A DNA stretch of 64,000 bases from Trachythela sp. YZ-2020 (Eukaryota; Cnidaria; Anthozoa; Malacalcyonacea; Clavulariidae), in assembly GCA_016169945.1 (NCBI GenBank), contig JADLSH010000369.1:8483384-8547383 (forward strand), in the 5' to 3' direction. Shown here one piece after another: positions 24,319-33,500 of this stretch. Within the stretch, counting starts at the first letter, position 1. Each line of letters opens with the position of its first letter. Below the pieces are notes generated by a model. The model was given only the letters and a program-made list of their open reading frames with translations. It did no database searches and had not been told where the DNA came from. The position numbers and the translations under genes are program-made.

Positions 24319-24607
24319 AAGACCTGTTAAGTCCCAAATTACCCCCATTCATCCTTGATGGTTATGTAAATATTCGATGTATTATTTTTATACATGTTTT
24401 TTAACTCAAAAGTTCATAATAAAGTGTTTAACCATTATTAAATTACTAGAAATTACTGAAAAAGTTTAAATTGTAAAATTTCCTTCCCTTTTCCTTCGAA
24501 ATGGCCAAATTTCCTTCCAAATCTCATTTCCTCTTATTTTTCCTTCCAAATGCCAAAATATCCTTTTGGAAGGAAATTTCCTTCCGAGTGGAAGCTCTGG
24601 ACCAAAC

Positions 24608-24770
24608 CCAAACCGAAAAAGAAGGTTACCCAGCAAGTTGTGCTGGAAATGCAGCTGGAAGTCCTCAAATTACAAAAAGAAATGATGCTACTGAAGAATG
24701 AGAAACTAAGGCTTCAGGTAGCACAGTTAAAAGAACAAGCAAACAGTTGTACTTTAATGTCTTCAATAGA
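24608..24770 (+). pseudogene. Myb/SANT-like protein of PIF/Harbinger, exon 2 (3' part)
   Basis: Beyond the hAT the frame continues with a Lys/Pro-rich basic patch (KPKKKVTQQ) that would be a nuclear localisation signal. A leucine/glutamate coiled coil follows (EMQLEVLKLQKEMMLLKNEK), then LRLQVAQLKEQANSC. The tail fades out near a small MITE. The original junction with 19466 is inferred from the hAT target duplication. Confidence 0.75.
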
Positions 24771-24792
24771 AAATTTATACATTACATATAAC

Positions 24793-24933
24793 GGGGCGGC
24801 ATGGCTCACCAGGATAGTGGGAGCTTTTCTGGTGTGCCCCCAGTACTTGGATAAGAAATGGGCCCTAAGAAGCCCTCACAATCTTTGAAAGTGGACCCTT
24901 TTTGGTGCCCTTTCAGAGAGCCATGCCGTCCCT
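24793..24933. mobile_element. Small MITE with GGGGCGGCATGGCTC ends
   Basis: Short inverted ends (GGGGCGGCATGGCTC and GAGCCATGCCGTCCC) enclose 110 bp of non-coding sequence. No clear target duplication. Confidence 0.65.
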
Positions 24934-24963
24934 GATTTAATATATTATAATCTTGTTGAGCAT

Positions 24964-25109
24964 TTACAGCCTGAATGGGATCTGATGTCCCTTTAATATA
25001 ATTTTGCATACTTCTCAATTATGTTGGACCAATAAACTGTGACTATTGAATGAAGAACCGTATGTGATTGGTCCAACATAATTAAGAAATATCCCTTTCA
25101 GGCTGTAAT
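24964..25109. mobile_element. Palindromic MITE between the two Harbinger genes
   Basis: The outer arms TTACAGCCTGAATGGGAT and ATCCCTTTCAGGCTGTAA, and the inner arms TTATGTTGGACCAAT and complement, make a near-complete hairpin of 146 bp. Confidence 0.75.
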
Positions 25110-25531
25110 ATTTAAGAATTATTAAATTATGCATGATATGAAGAATTGATGCACCATTACAGGAATTTTTTTCCTAATTAAGAACATTATTTGTATTTCA
25201 ATATATTACAACATTCATGTTTGACTGGGGCCACAAAAATATTTATTAGAGGTTTCTGGGTAGACTTCTATCATTCAATTTTGTTATTAGTTGCATAATA
25301 AATCAAACCTGTATAAAATATAGCAAGACCTTTCACACCAACCCCTTGTTTTGAGGGCCCTGATATTATATGGTAGATTACTATAGAATGTGGTGAATTA
25401 GGACAATTTTCCTCATATTTCCCAATTCTACACACTCTGTGGTAATGTACTAATTGTTTTACATACATAGTCATTGACATACTGTTTAGTAAACTACTGT
25501 AAATTGTTGTGTGGTGTATATGCTATTTCAA

Positions 25532-26640
25532 TTAGAAAAAGTTGTTTGTGATATGTGCCCTGATTTGCCTTCCTGTGTCATGACCAACATGTGGTTCAAC
25601 CTCCGGCTCCTCCAGATCAATATCCTCCTCTTCCTCCGGCTCATTAAACATGATGGCAATATTCTGCAGGATCGCGCAAGCACCAATCAACAAGCAGACT
25701 TTCTCTGGTTTCATCCTAATCTCTGAATGTAGTAGGTGGAACCTTCTCTTCCATCGCCCAAATACTTGCTCGACTGATCAGCACGCGCGTTTTCCTTAAT
25801 GACCGATTAAATGCCCTTTCTTTTGCTGTGGTGGGATCTGAGTAGGGTGTCATAAGGTAGGGTTTTAAGGCATAACCACTATCTCCCAATAAGATTCCAT
25901 CTTCCAGTGATGTGTGGTGCTGCTCTAAATACTCTTGTATCTGGGATGTTCGGAATATGTGACTGTCATGGACACTTCCTGGCCATCGGGCAACTAGATT
26001 TATGAACTTTCCTAGTTTTATTAAGAAATGAGATGTATTTGAAATCTATAGCAAATATAACTATAATTGACACAGTATACAATAATTTACCTTGGTCATC
26101 GCAAATTGCTTGAACATTAATGGAATGATAGCGTTTCCTATTCACATAGAAATTCTCGTCTAGATGTGGTGCCTGGATTCGAATATGCGTGCAATCGATA
26201 CAACAAATAACACCGGGAAAACGGGCCATCTCGTAAAACCCGTTCTTCATTGCCTCTTTCTCTTGATTCGAGGGCCAACGGATAAACTGCTCTCGTTTGT
26301 TTGAAAGAGCCACACATACATCTCGTACTACTCGCGATACGGTGGACTTGTCAACACCAAATGTGTCTCCGATAACCTGTGGGAAGCTACCGCTCGCAAG
26401 AAACCGTAGCGCGATGAGGACTTGGACGTCGGGAATTAATGCAAAATTTCGGTCAGTGTCGCGAACAAGGTCGTCGTAAAGTAAATTTGTTATATAATTT
26501 ATTGCTTGGCTACCAAATCTGTACCGAATTCGCAATTCTGCATCAGTTAAACCTTGAATGTTCAAGTTATTGTGACGATATCGCCGTTCTCTGCGCGGAA
26601 AATTCCGTATTGGTACAACAAACTGTAAAACATCCGCCAT
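25532..26640 (-). pseudogene. PIF/Harbinger (HARBI1-like) DDE transposase, two exons, one frameshift
   Basis: Exon 1 (26640-26091) starts MADVLQFVVPIRNFPRRERR. It contains a helix-turn-helix (FGVDKSTVSRVVRDV) and the first catalytic Asp (CCIDCTHIRI). Its GTAAAT donor matches, in phase 1, the acceptor before 26011. Exon 2 holds the second Asp (LLGDSGYALKPYLMTPY) and the third acidic residue in EQVFGRWKRRFHLL; this last motif is reached only after a small indel near 25775. An acidic tail ends at 25532. The enzyme cuts the TTAACCC-rich ends of its element and needs the Myb-like partner. Confidence 0.9.
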
Positions 26641-26837
26641 GATATTTTGTACTTAACCCAGGATTAAAAAATTATTCCTACCTAGCTAGGTGGGTTAAAA
26701 TTTTCATCAATTTTAACCCTGGGTTAAGACTAATCGAGCTTTGTGCAACGCAAATTAACCCAGGTTTAAAATTTAACCCTGGGTTAGGGATTTTTAACCC
26801 AGGGTTAACGCTAATCGGCTTTTGAACAACCGGCCCC

Positions 26838-26930
26838 AAGAGAACATCGAGATTTGTGAAGAAAGACATTCCCAGAAAGAGACCTCAATTAAAGTTTGCG
26901 ACTTCAGACATTGAATGCGGTGATGAATAG
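26838..26930 (+). pseudogene. Detached C-terminal tail of the Rep gene
   Basis: Immediately after the Harbinger end an open frame of 30 codons runs to TAG (KRTSRFVKKDIPRKRPQ at its start). It is basic, like the Rep tail just before the insertion, and lies in the same orientation. I infer that it is the original 3' end of the Rep gene, moved 8.6 kb away by the transposon. Confidence 0.6.
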
Positions 26931-27292
26931 ATAGTGCGTACGTACATGTTTCTATTTTTATGTCTGTTTGCATGTTGATAAGAGTGTTTGCATGTGTTTG
27001 TGTGTGCACGCCAGTGTGATTAGTTTCATATAATATCAGAGTTATGTTGCTAACAATCGTAACAGTTATGAGATAAATAATGCGTTATAGTTTTATCGTT
27101 TGGTATAATCAATATTGAAAAAGCGTGTGTAAGAGATTTATTCGTGAAATAATATTCGAGTGTCTTATTTTGCAACGTCTATTATTTTTCAAAGCTAATA
27201 TTTACGCAATAAAGTGTGGGTACGGTTTGGCTACCACTGTCTAATATATTTACACCGGTTCTACCTACATGATATACTTCATGTCAGTGTGG

Positions 27293-28010
27293 AGTATAAA
27301 CTGTGGCTACCGTTGTTAAACGTCCATAATAGAGACCTTAAGATTGAGGTTTAAAATTTTTACTTCAAACCTCAAACTGCAGTTTGAGGTTAGACGTCAG
27401 AGGTAATAAATTTTGAGGAGATTAAGATTGAAGTACAAACTCTGAGATGTCTTTGAGTATAACTCTGCCATCTTGTCTTGAAAGCTGTGCTTTATAGTAT
27501 TTTCCAAGCTTAGTTTATTGTTATTTGTTTCAAAATAAGTGCAATATGAAGCTAAGATGATGTTTTAAACATTTATTCTAGTAAAACTGAAATATAGGTT
27601 GATATTTTCGAAAAATATCCTGAGGGATTATTCATACGCGAAAAAAATTTCTACACGTTGAAAACCTGAAAATTTACCGCAAATTCGACCGCGGGAGTCT
27701 AGTCACGTGATCGCTAGCGGTTTGCGGTTTGTGGTATTCGTAAAAATACGTCAATCTTAAGGTCTCTAATATGCTGTGGCTACCGTGTGGCTACCTGTAG
27801 CTACCCTGATTAATTTCTATGGCAAAAGTTGTGGCTACCAGAGGAGTTCGAGAAATAAAATTCCACTCAAGGAAATTGACTTGAAATCTATTTCCGTATG
27901 CCTCCGGTAGCCACAGCCTTTTCCATAGGAATTAATCAGGGTAGCCACACGGTAGCCACAGCATATTATGGACGTTTAACAACGGTAGCCACAGGGTAGC
28001 CGCAGTTTAT
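27293..28010. mobile_element. Foldback element rich in GTGGCTACC units
   Basis: The two arms are long inverted copies: TATAAACTGTGGCTACCGTT with GTTAAACGTCCATAATATGC on the left, and its complement on the right. The centre is near 27860. The left arm is interrupted by a smaller MITE. The element is non-coding and lies between the Rep tail and the recombinase gene. Confidence 0.85.
27332..27766. mobile_element. MITE nested in the foldback element, TAATA duplication
   Basis: The ends GAGACCTTAAGATTGA and TCAATCTTAAGGTCTC are flanked by TAATA (27327-27331 and 27767-27771). Removing it restores the left arm to match the right arm of the foldback, which confirms the boundaries. Confidence 0.9.
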
Positions 28011-28242
28011 AGCCGATACTTACATCAAGTATTTCATGTTTAAAGAGAGCCTACGAGTTGACTAACATTTAAATATTCACCTATCTGCTTTGGAATCGCA
28101 AAATAATTAAAATTTTAGAAAAAGATCATTGCTTTTATACACTTATGCGTCATACAACAATGGTTGAGGCGGTTTAATTAGGGATGTGCGCCTTGTACTT
28201 TTGTAAGGCAACAAATAACAGCCACTTTTTCTGAGTATATAA

Positions 28243-29951
28243 ATGGCAAACATTCATGTGCAAACTGTTTGCTTGCCGTCGTTCGAAGGCATGTCTATGC
28301 CCCGTCAACGTGTTGACTGGAAAAGTATTGGTGGGGCATTTAATAAACCTCGAAGGCTTCACCTTCAGAGCGATAAAGAAGGGCTCTTTCGTTGTCCAGC
28401 TCCTAACTGCGAACATAGTGGTTTTACGAGTCAAAGAGGCTGTCGAAAACACGTCAAAATAAAGCATGCATGGTATATATATATTTTGACACGAAGCCCA
28501 TAATTCGCAATAACAACGAAACAAATCCTCATGTGAAAGAGCTCTTCTCGACGGGAAGCAAACCAACGCTGCCGTGTTGTGCTACAAATTCCGAATTAGG
28601 ACGATCATTTTCTGTTTGGCTACAAAGCACGACCGGTGGTGGAAAACAAGCGAAGCAAGCTGAAATCTCCGTTACTCGAGCATTTAAATTCATAAAGTAC
28701 TGTTGTGAGCAATCGGGCGAAGATGAGCAATCTGTCTTGACGACGGTCGAACTTGTCGATTATTTTCTGTGTTCTTCCAGATTTTTAACAGACTTTCTTG
28801 ATCATCTCGAAAGCAATTGGCAAATGGGTCAATCTGGCCGTCTTGGCTACGTAAACGGTATAGCAGATCTCTTAGATTTTCGTCGATTTCACTCACCTAC
28901 CGGGCCTGTACTTCAAAACTTCTCCGTTACCGAAGTATACATAAAGCGAGCGAGGCAATGTTTGGCAAAGCAGATGCGTTCCCACTGGACGAAAGACTTA
29001 GACATCGACACTCTCGAATCGAGGAGAAGTTGGGCTACGCTTGCTGAACTTCAGACGGTAATTCCCTTTCATTCAGAACGCTACAAAGGAATTCTCGAAG
29101 AATGCAAGAAAAAATATTTTCTCACTTCAAGCGACTTGACTTTTGCTATTCGGGTGCCGACCGATGACCTACCAACATTTGACAGTAACCATGTTTGACA
29201 ACGCAACAATCAACGATGGAATGATTGATCAAGCCATTTTTAAGACGGCGCAAAAATACGGTTTTAATTCACTCTACTTCGACGAGATTAGCTTGGAAAT
29301 CGTAAATGACTACGTTAGATTCGTGAGACCATTACTCAATCCACAATGTGAATACTTGCTCCTAAATCGAAACGGCACGCAGTTTCAGAAGCTCACCGAC
29401 CTGCTTAGCGTGCTCGTGTTTCAAGCAATAGGCATGTACATTCACCCGACAAGATATAGGCAGATCATCGAAACGGAGAGCGTAAACCATTTAGATTTGG
29501 AGGAACAGCGACTCGTATCCGAGGACCAGAAACATAGCTCAAACGTGGCCAGAGTTCACTATCAGAAGCTGCGATCTCGTGATGTCGCTTTAAAGGGACG
29601 ATCTTGTATGGAAAAACTGCGCGGTGACAATGGAAGAGCGATGGATATGTGCGTACAGGAATTGAGACAACAAGATTCGAAAGTGTTGTTGAAGTGAAAG
29701 ATATGGAGACAGAAATGGACAGTGCGTCATCTTGTACGAGCGAAACGCCCATTCATGTAAACGATCAAACGGCAACAAAAACCAAAGGACCAGTTAGGTT
29801 TACACAAGAGGAAGACAATTATCTGAGAAAAGGAATCAACAAGTTTGGTATGCGCTGGACTGCAATTTTAAACTGCCCACTTTACAAGTTTCAAGAATGC
29901 AGAATACCGAGAACATTACGAATGCGAGCAACAACACTTAAATTAATTTAG
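28243..29951 (+). pseudogene. Tyrosine recombinase with N-terminal C2H2 finger and C-terminal Myb domain, frameshifted
   Basis: The frame starts at the ATG at 28243. A C2H2 finger (FRCPAPNCEHSGF then H...H) is followed by an all-helical core-binding-like region (28520-29190, second frame). The catalytic region (29200-29695, third frame) has LLLNRNGTQFQKLT, then H-x-x-R (HPTRYRQ), then QKHSS and the tyrosine HYQK nine residues after that His, the spacing of tyrosine recombinases. A fourth frame encodes a Myb/SANT domain (RFTQEEDNYLRKGINKFGMR) up to 29951. Breaks are near 28470, 29160 and 29650. Such an enzyme would integrate or resolve the element at specific sites. The finger and Myb domain probably direct DNA binding. 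Confidence 0.72.
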
Positions 29952-30170
29952 ACAAGAACTGTAGTCATATAATTCTACACCATATCTATTATGTTGTTAC
30001 TATAACAAAAGAAATTTACTCAGTAAAATATGTGAAAGAACAACTTTGAATGCGAAGACAATGCCTGTTTATTTAAGTGCATTAATTGCGCACATTTAAC
30101 ACTAACGCCAAAATGTTTTAGAACATGTTTTAAGAGTAAAATAATAGAAAATGTTTGTTTTCTAAAAGGT

Positions 30171-30245
30171 GTGAGCAGGATTCGAACGTAGCTGCTGCTG
30201 CAAGTCGTAGTTAGAGACTTTGACCACTATACTGCCAGCAATTTC
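30171..30245 (-). repeat. tRNA-like sequence (tRNA pseudogene or SINE head)
   Basis: On the minus strand an A box-like TGGCAGTATAGTGG and a B box GTTCGAATCC are correctly spaced. About five of seven acceptor pairs form, but the T stem does not, so a functional tRNA is doubtful. Confidence 0.45.
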
Positions 30246-30457
30246 GCTGAGAACGGGCGCACAAATACTGTTAATAGAAATCTAACTTCAACTTATAGTA
30301 CAAACATCAGGTCAATAATATGCACTAAACATTTTACAATATATGTATTTGCACGAAAACGTATCAATATAGGAATATACTCAGTCATTTCATAGTATCA
30401 TGTTGTCAACTTGTGAAAACATAGCTGTATTTAGCGATTAATAAAGTTATACGTACT

Positions 30458-30560
30458 ATTTAAAACACGAGCAGGAGTGCTTTATCAGATATAAAACACG
30501 AGTGCGCAGCACGAGTGTTTTATATCTGATAAAGCACGCACTGCGAGTGTTTTAAATGGC
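30458..30560. repeat. Near-perfect hairpin repeat (TTTATCAGATATAAAACACG)
   Basis: The two arms CACGAG, GTGCTTTATCAGATATAAAA and CACGAGTG are inverted copies around a loop of a few bases. This is a foldback MITE without coding potential. Confidence 0.8.
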
Positions 30561-30954
30561 TTAAAAACGACCCATCTTATGAGTTTATTGGCGAAGTAAT
30601 TTTAAAAATAAATATTGTCTAAGCCGAGAAAATCAAAGCTAAAGTTTATGTAAATTAACATGATTTTTTTTCACATATAAAACCACTGACACGGTAGTGA
30701 TTTCCTTTGTCTTTTCCTCATGAATTATTAATGAGTTTTTTAAAAATACTTATTATATGATATAAACATACACACATTGTCTATTCATTAATAAACTCAA
30801 ATTTGTTCTTGTTGAACAGGAACGATTGTTTCTATTTTGCAACATCAAACGGAACAAGGGATTTTCCCTTTTAATTAATGAGAACAATTCGTTCTCCGAT
30901 TCTAGCCGATACCAGTGCGGAACAAACCGATCCTAATACGAAAACAGATCTACT

Positions 30955-31345
30955 GTTCTCATTCAACCGTCCCTTATTGAATAGGGAACCAATTGTTCCT
31001 ATTTAGGCGTTCCTTAATTTAAAGGAACAAATAACAGCAGTTCCTTAATATAAAGTGAACAATTTGTTCTCATTCAAATGTTCCTTAATAAATAGGGAAT
31101 CAATTGTTCCTATTTAGGCGTTCCTTAATTTAAAGGAACAAATAACAGCAGTTCCTTAATATAAAGTGAACAATTTGTTCTCATTCAACCGTTCCTTAAT
31201 AAATAGGGAATCAATTGTTCCTATTTAAGCGTTCCTTAATATAAAGGAACAAATAACAGCAGTTCCTTAATATAAAGTGAACAATTTGTTCTCATTCAAC
31301 CGTTCCTTAATATGAAGGAACAAATGACTGCAGTTCCTTAACATA
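30955..31345. repeat. 111-bp tandem repeat, about 3.5 copies
   Basis: The phrase TTCCTTAATATAAAGTGAAC recurs at 31041, 31152 and 31263, exactly 111 bp apart. Within the unit, AGGAACAA and TTGTTCCT words form inverted pairs. The array lies between the recombinase and the ATPase genes of the Polinton-type element. Confidence 0.9.
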
Positions 31346-31465
31346 ATCGGGACATAAAGTTCCATTACTCAAGTACGTAATAACCAAAACAAACATCTGC
31401 TTATAGTAAAGGTTATCACAAAATTGCTTCCTTTTTAACCCACCGTTGCCTTCGCGGTTTGCTTA

Positions 31466-31816
31466 ATGGTGCAAAACACACCAAAACGTCTTGTACAAAT
31501 GCCTCCGTCGACAATTTTGTACGTAAATATACAACTTACAGACACAACAAGACAAAAGAAAATACAATTAAGAACAGAATATAAGGAAATGCAAGAAGAT
31601 AAGGAAGATAAAGATCAGGAAGATAAACATAAGGAAAATAAAGATAAGGAAGATAAAGATAAGGAAGATAAAGAAAAGGAAGATAAGGAAAATAAATATG
31701 AGGAAGATAAAGATAAGGAAGATAAACATAAGAAAGATAAAGATAAGGAAGATAAAGATAAGGATAAAGAAAATAAGGAAGATAAAGATAAGGAAGTTAA
31801 GGAAGATAAAAAATAA
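31466..31816 (+). CDS. Low-complexity KED-repeat open frame
   Basis: A 116-codon frame has an ordinary N-terminal third followed by Lys/Glu/Asp repeats (KEDKDKEDKDKEDK). It is an open frame made by the AAGGAAGATAAAGAT array (31590-31845), so its protein may not exist. It directly precedes the ATPase gene on the same strand. Confidence 0.35.
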   Translation: MVQNTPKRLVQMPPSTILYVNIQLTDTTRQKKIQLRTEYKEMQEDKEDKDQEDKHKENKDKEDKDKEDKEKEDKENKYEEDKDKEDKHKKDKDKEDKDKDKENKEDKDKEVKEDKK

Positions 31817-31845
31817 GGAAAATAAGGAAAATAAGGGAGATAAAT
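31590..31845. repeat. AAGGAAGATAAAGAT-type array, right copy
   Basis: Same triplet array and orientation as 15318-15478. It sits at the boundary between the Rep/recombinase block and the ATPase gene. Confidence 0.9.
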
Positions 31846-31899
31846 TGAGTGGATTAACAGAATTATTATCAGATACACCTTGACGTTCGTGGTGTAAAC

Positions 31900-32985
31900 A
31901 TGTCGTTTGTATGCAACATATGCCCTAAAGTGTTCTCGACACGTGGTAACCTTAAACGCCATACTTCAAACATTCATGGAGACGTTCATATTGAACCAGT
32001 TAAAATCATAAGAGGATCTACAGTTCTGCAACAGCCCTTTACTTGTATCGTAGCAGGATGTACACAAAATGGCAAGACTGTATGGGTGAAAAGTCTATTG
32101 GAGAATGCCCAGAAAGTCCACCACCTCAGCGTATCATCTGGTGTTATGGTCAATGGCAGCCATCCTATTTTGATATGATAAGAACGATGCCTGGAATATA
32201 ATTCAATGAAGGAATACCTGAAGATATCGACAAAGCAGATTACCTAGATATGTCTCAACACAATTTGATCGTACTAGATGATCTTATGGCACAATCTGGC
32301 AAGGACAAACGTATAGCTGATCTTTTCACAAAAGGGAGTCATCACAGAAATCCGTCATCTACATTGTCCAAAATATATTTCATCAGGGAGAAGAGATGAA
32401 AGATATTAGTCTCAACACCCATTATATCGTGTTGTTTAAGTCACCAAGAGATAAGCAACAAATCTCTACGCTCGCAAGACAAATTCATCCTGGCAGACAG
32501 GGTTCGTACAGGTCAGGAAGAATAAAATTCAAGAACTTTTTAAGGACTTTCCAGGCCTTGTAACAGGAAATTCAAGGACTATTTAGACCTGAAAAGAAGG
32601 AGTTAGAAGTCGGTAAAAGGTTCTGTTAACTGTACAATCGAACCACATACCGACAAATGTCAGAAAAGAGAGTAACCAAAAATCTAAAGCAAGTAAAATT
32701 CAAGGACTTTCAAGCACCTCTGTTTAAATTCAAGGACTTTCAAGGCCTTGAATTATTGTTTTCAAATTCAAGGACTTACGAAGCCTGGGCAGAGTGCGAG
32801 AGTTTATGAGGAGTTATGAAGAGTTATGAAGAAGCCACGAACCGTCCTCATGGGTATTTGATGTTGGATTTAAAACCTACAACGGATGATCAACAACGAC
32901 TCAAAACAAATGTATTGCCAGGCGAGGCCTTAGTCAAATATGTACGGAAACAGTCCTATCGTCAACCACCCCTTGTAAAATTAAT
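31900..32985 (+). pseudogene. Polinton-type DNA-packaging ATPase with N-terminal C2H2 finger
   Basis: The ATG at 31900 opens a frame with a C2H2 finger (CNICPKVFSTRGNLKRH) followed in the same frame by the ATPase P-loop (CIVAGCTQNGKT). The frame breaks near 32120. Walker B (NLIVLDDLMAQSGKDKR) and GSHHRN lie around 32265-32350. Further downstream are LNTHYIVLFKSPRD (about 32410) and HGYLMLDLKPTTDD (about 32850). FtsK/HerA-type ATPases with these motifs pump DNA into capsids of Polintons and adintoviruses. At least three frameshifts and a 280-bp insertion inactivate it. Confidence 0.82.
32508..32785. mobile_element. Insertion built on AAATTCAAGGACTTT repeats in the ATPase gene
   Basis: The ATPase coding sequence stops at QIHPG and resumes near 32790. 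The intervening 280 bp contain several AAATTCAAGGACTTT/CAAGGCCTTG phrases and begin GGGTTCGTACAGGTC. A related piece lies at 38140-38230 (GGGTCCGACC then AAATTCAAGGACT). It is non-coding and probably a SINE or MITE. Confidence 0.65.
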
Positions 32986-32988
32986 GCA

Positions 32989-33485
32989 ATGTATAACACC
33001 AAGCAGCGAATGCAAGAGATCATTGAAGCACCACAGCTTACCGCGGTTGAAAAAAGCAAGCTGTATTCTGACCAACTAAATCGATTTCTAACTTTTAAAA
33101 ACAAGATGGATATTCCGATTCACCGTCCTGCAGTTGTTGAAACCCCAGATATCGTTGAAGACGCTGCTCCTGAACCTATAGAGATAACACAACCAACCAC
33201 TCCTAGATCTATCGAGATGACACAACCTGCGCCTCCAAACTCAAATACAACTTTTTCCACAATTGGGTAGACTCCTCAGATTGGAGACCTAAAGATTTAG
33301 CAATGATGACTCCAGAGCAACGAGAAGGTTACGAACAAAGACTGCTTCACGAGAGACCAAAATATATTCCTATGAAAGCTGAGGATATTGCAAGATTATC
33401 ACCCGAAGACAGACAAGAATATGAGAACTCTTTACAGATACAAAAGACGCCTAAACGATACACTCTTACGAGCAGACCTTACTAA
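32989..33485 (+). CDS. Gene downstream of the ATPase in the Polinton-type element
   Basis: Two adjacent frames (32989-33270 and 33303-33485) read as one protein. It has a helical N-terminal part (TAVEKSKLYSDQLNRFLTFK), a Pro/Thr linker, and a C-terminal part with MTPEQREGYEQRLL. The TAG at 33270 or an indel close to it separates the frames. Its position between the packaging ATPase and the right TIR suggests a late gene, but I do not recognise its function. It may continue the KLMQ-containing frame just upstream of 32989. Confidence 0.5.
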
Positions 33486-33500
33486 CGTTGTAAAATAAAT

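Larger units (their letters stand above)
19467..24599 (-). mobile_element. hAT transposon (second family) interrupted by a LINE
   Basis: The TIRs are CAGTGCTTCCACT and CAGAGCTTCCACT. The target duplication is GATCAAAC (19459-19466) and GACCAAAC (24600-24607), 7 of 8 identical. TTTCCTTCC words cluster inside both ends. The transposase is on the minus strand. A CR1-like LINE inserted at its N-terminal side. The hAT sits in the coding sequence of the Harbinger Myb gene. Confidence 0.9.
18196..26836. mobile_element. PIF/Harbinger transposon, left end truncated, carrying a hAT and MITEs
   Basis: The right end at 26836 reads inwards GGGCCGGTTGTTCAAAAGCC, followed by repeated TTAACCCTGGGTTAA motifs. 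The left end matches only from CCTGGGTTAATTTGGCGTTG, so the outer 75 bp or so are missing or rearranged. It carries the two standard genes, a Myb/SANT-like protein (plus) and a DDE transposase (minus). It inserted in the C-terminal part of the Rep gene. Its own Myb gene contains a MITE and a hAT with a LINE, giving 8.6 kb. Confidence 0.88.
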
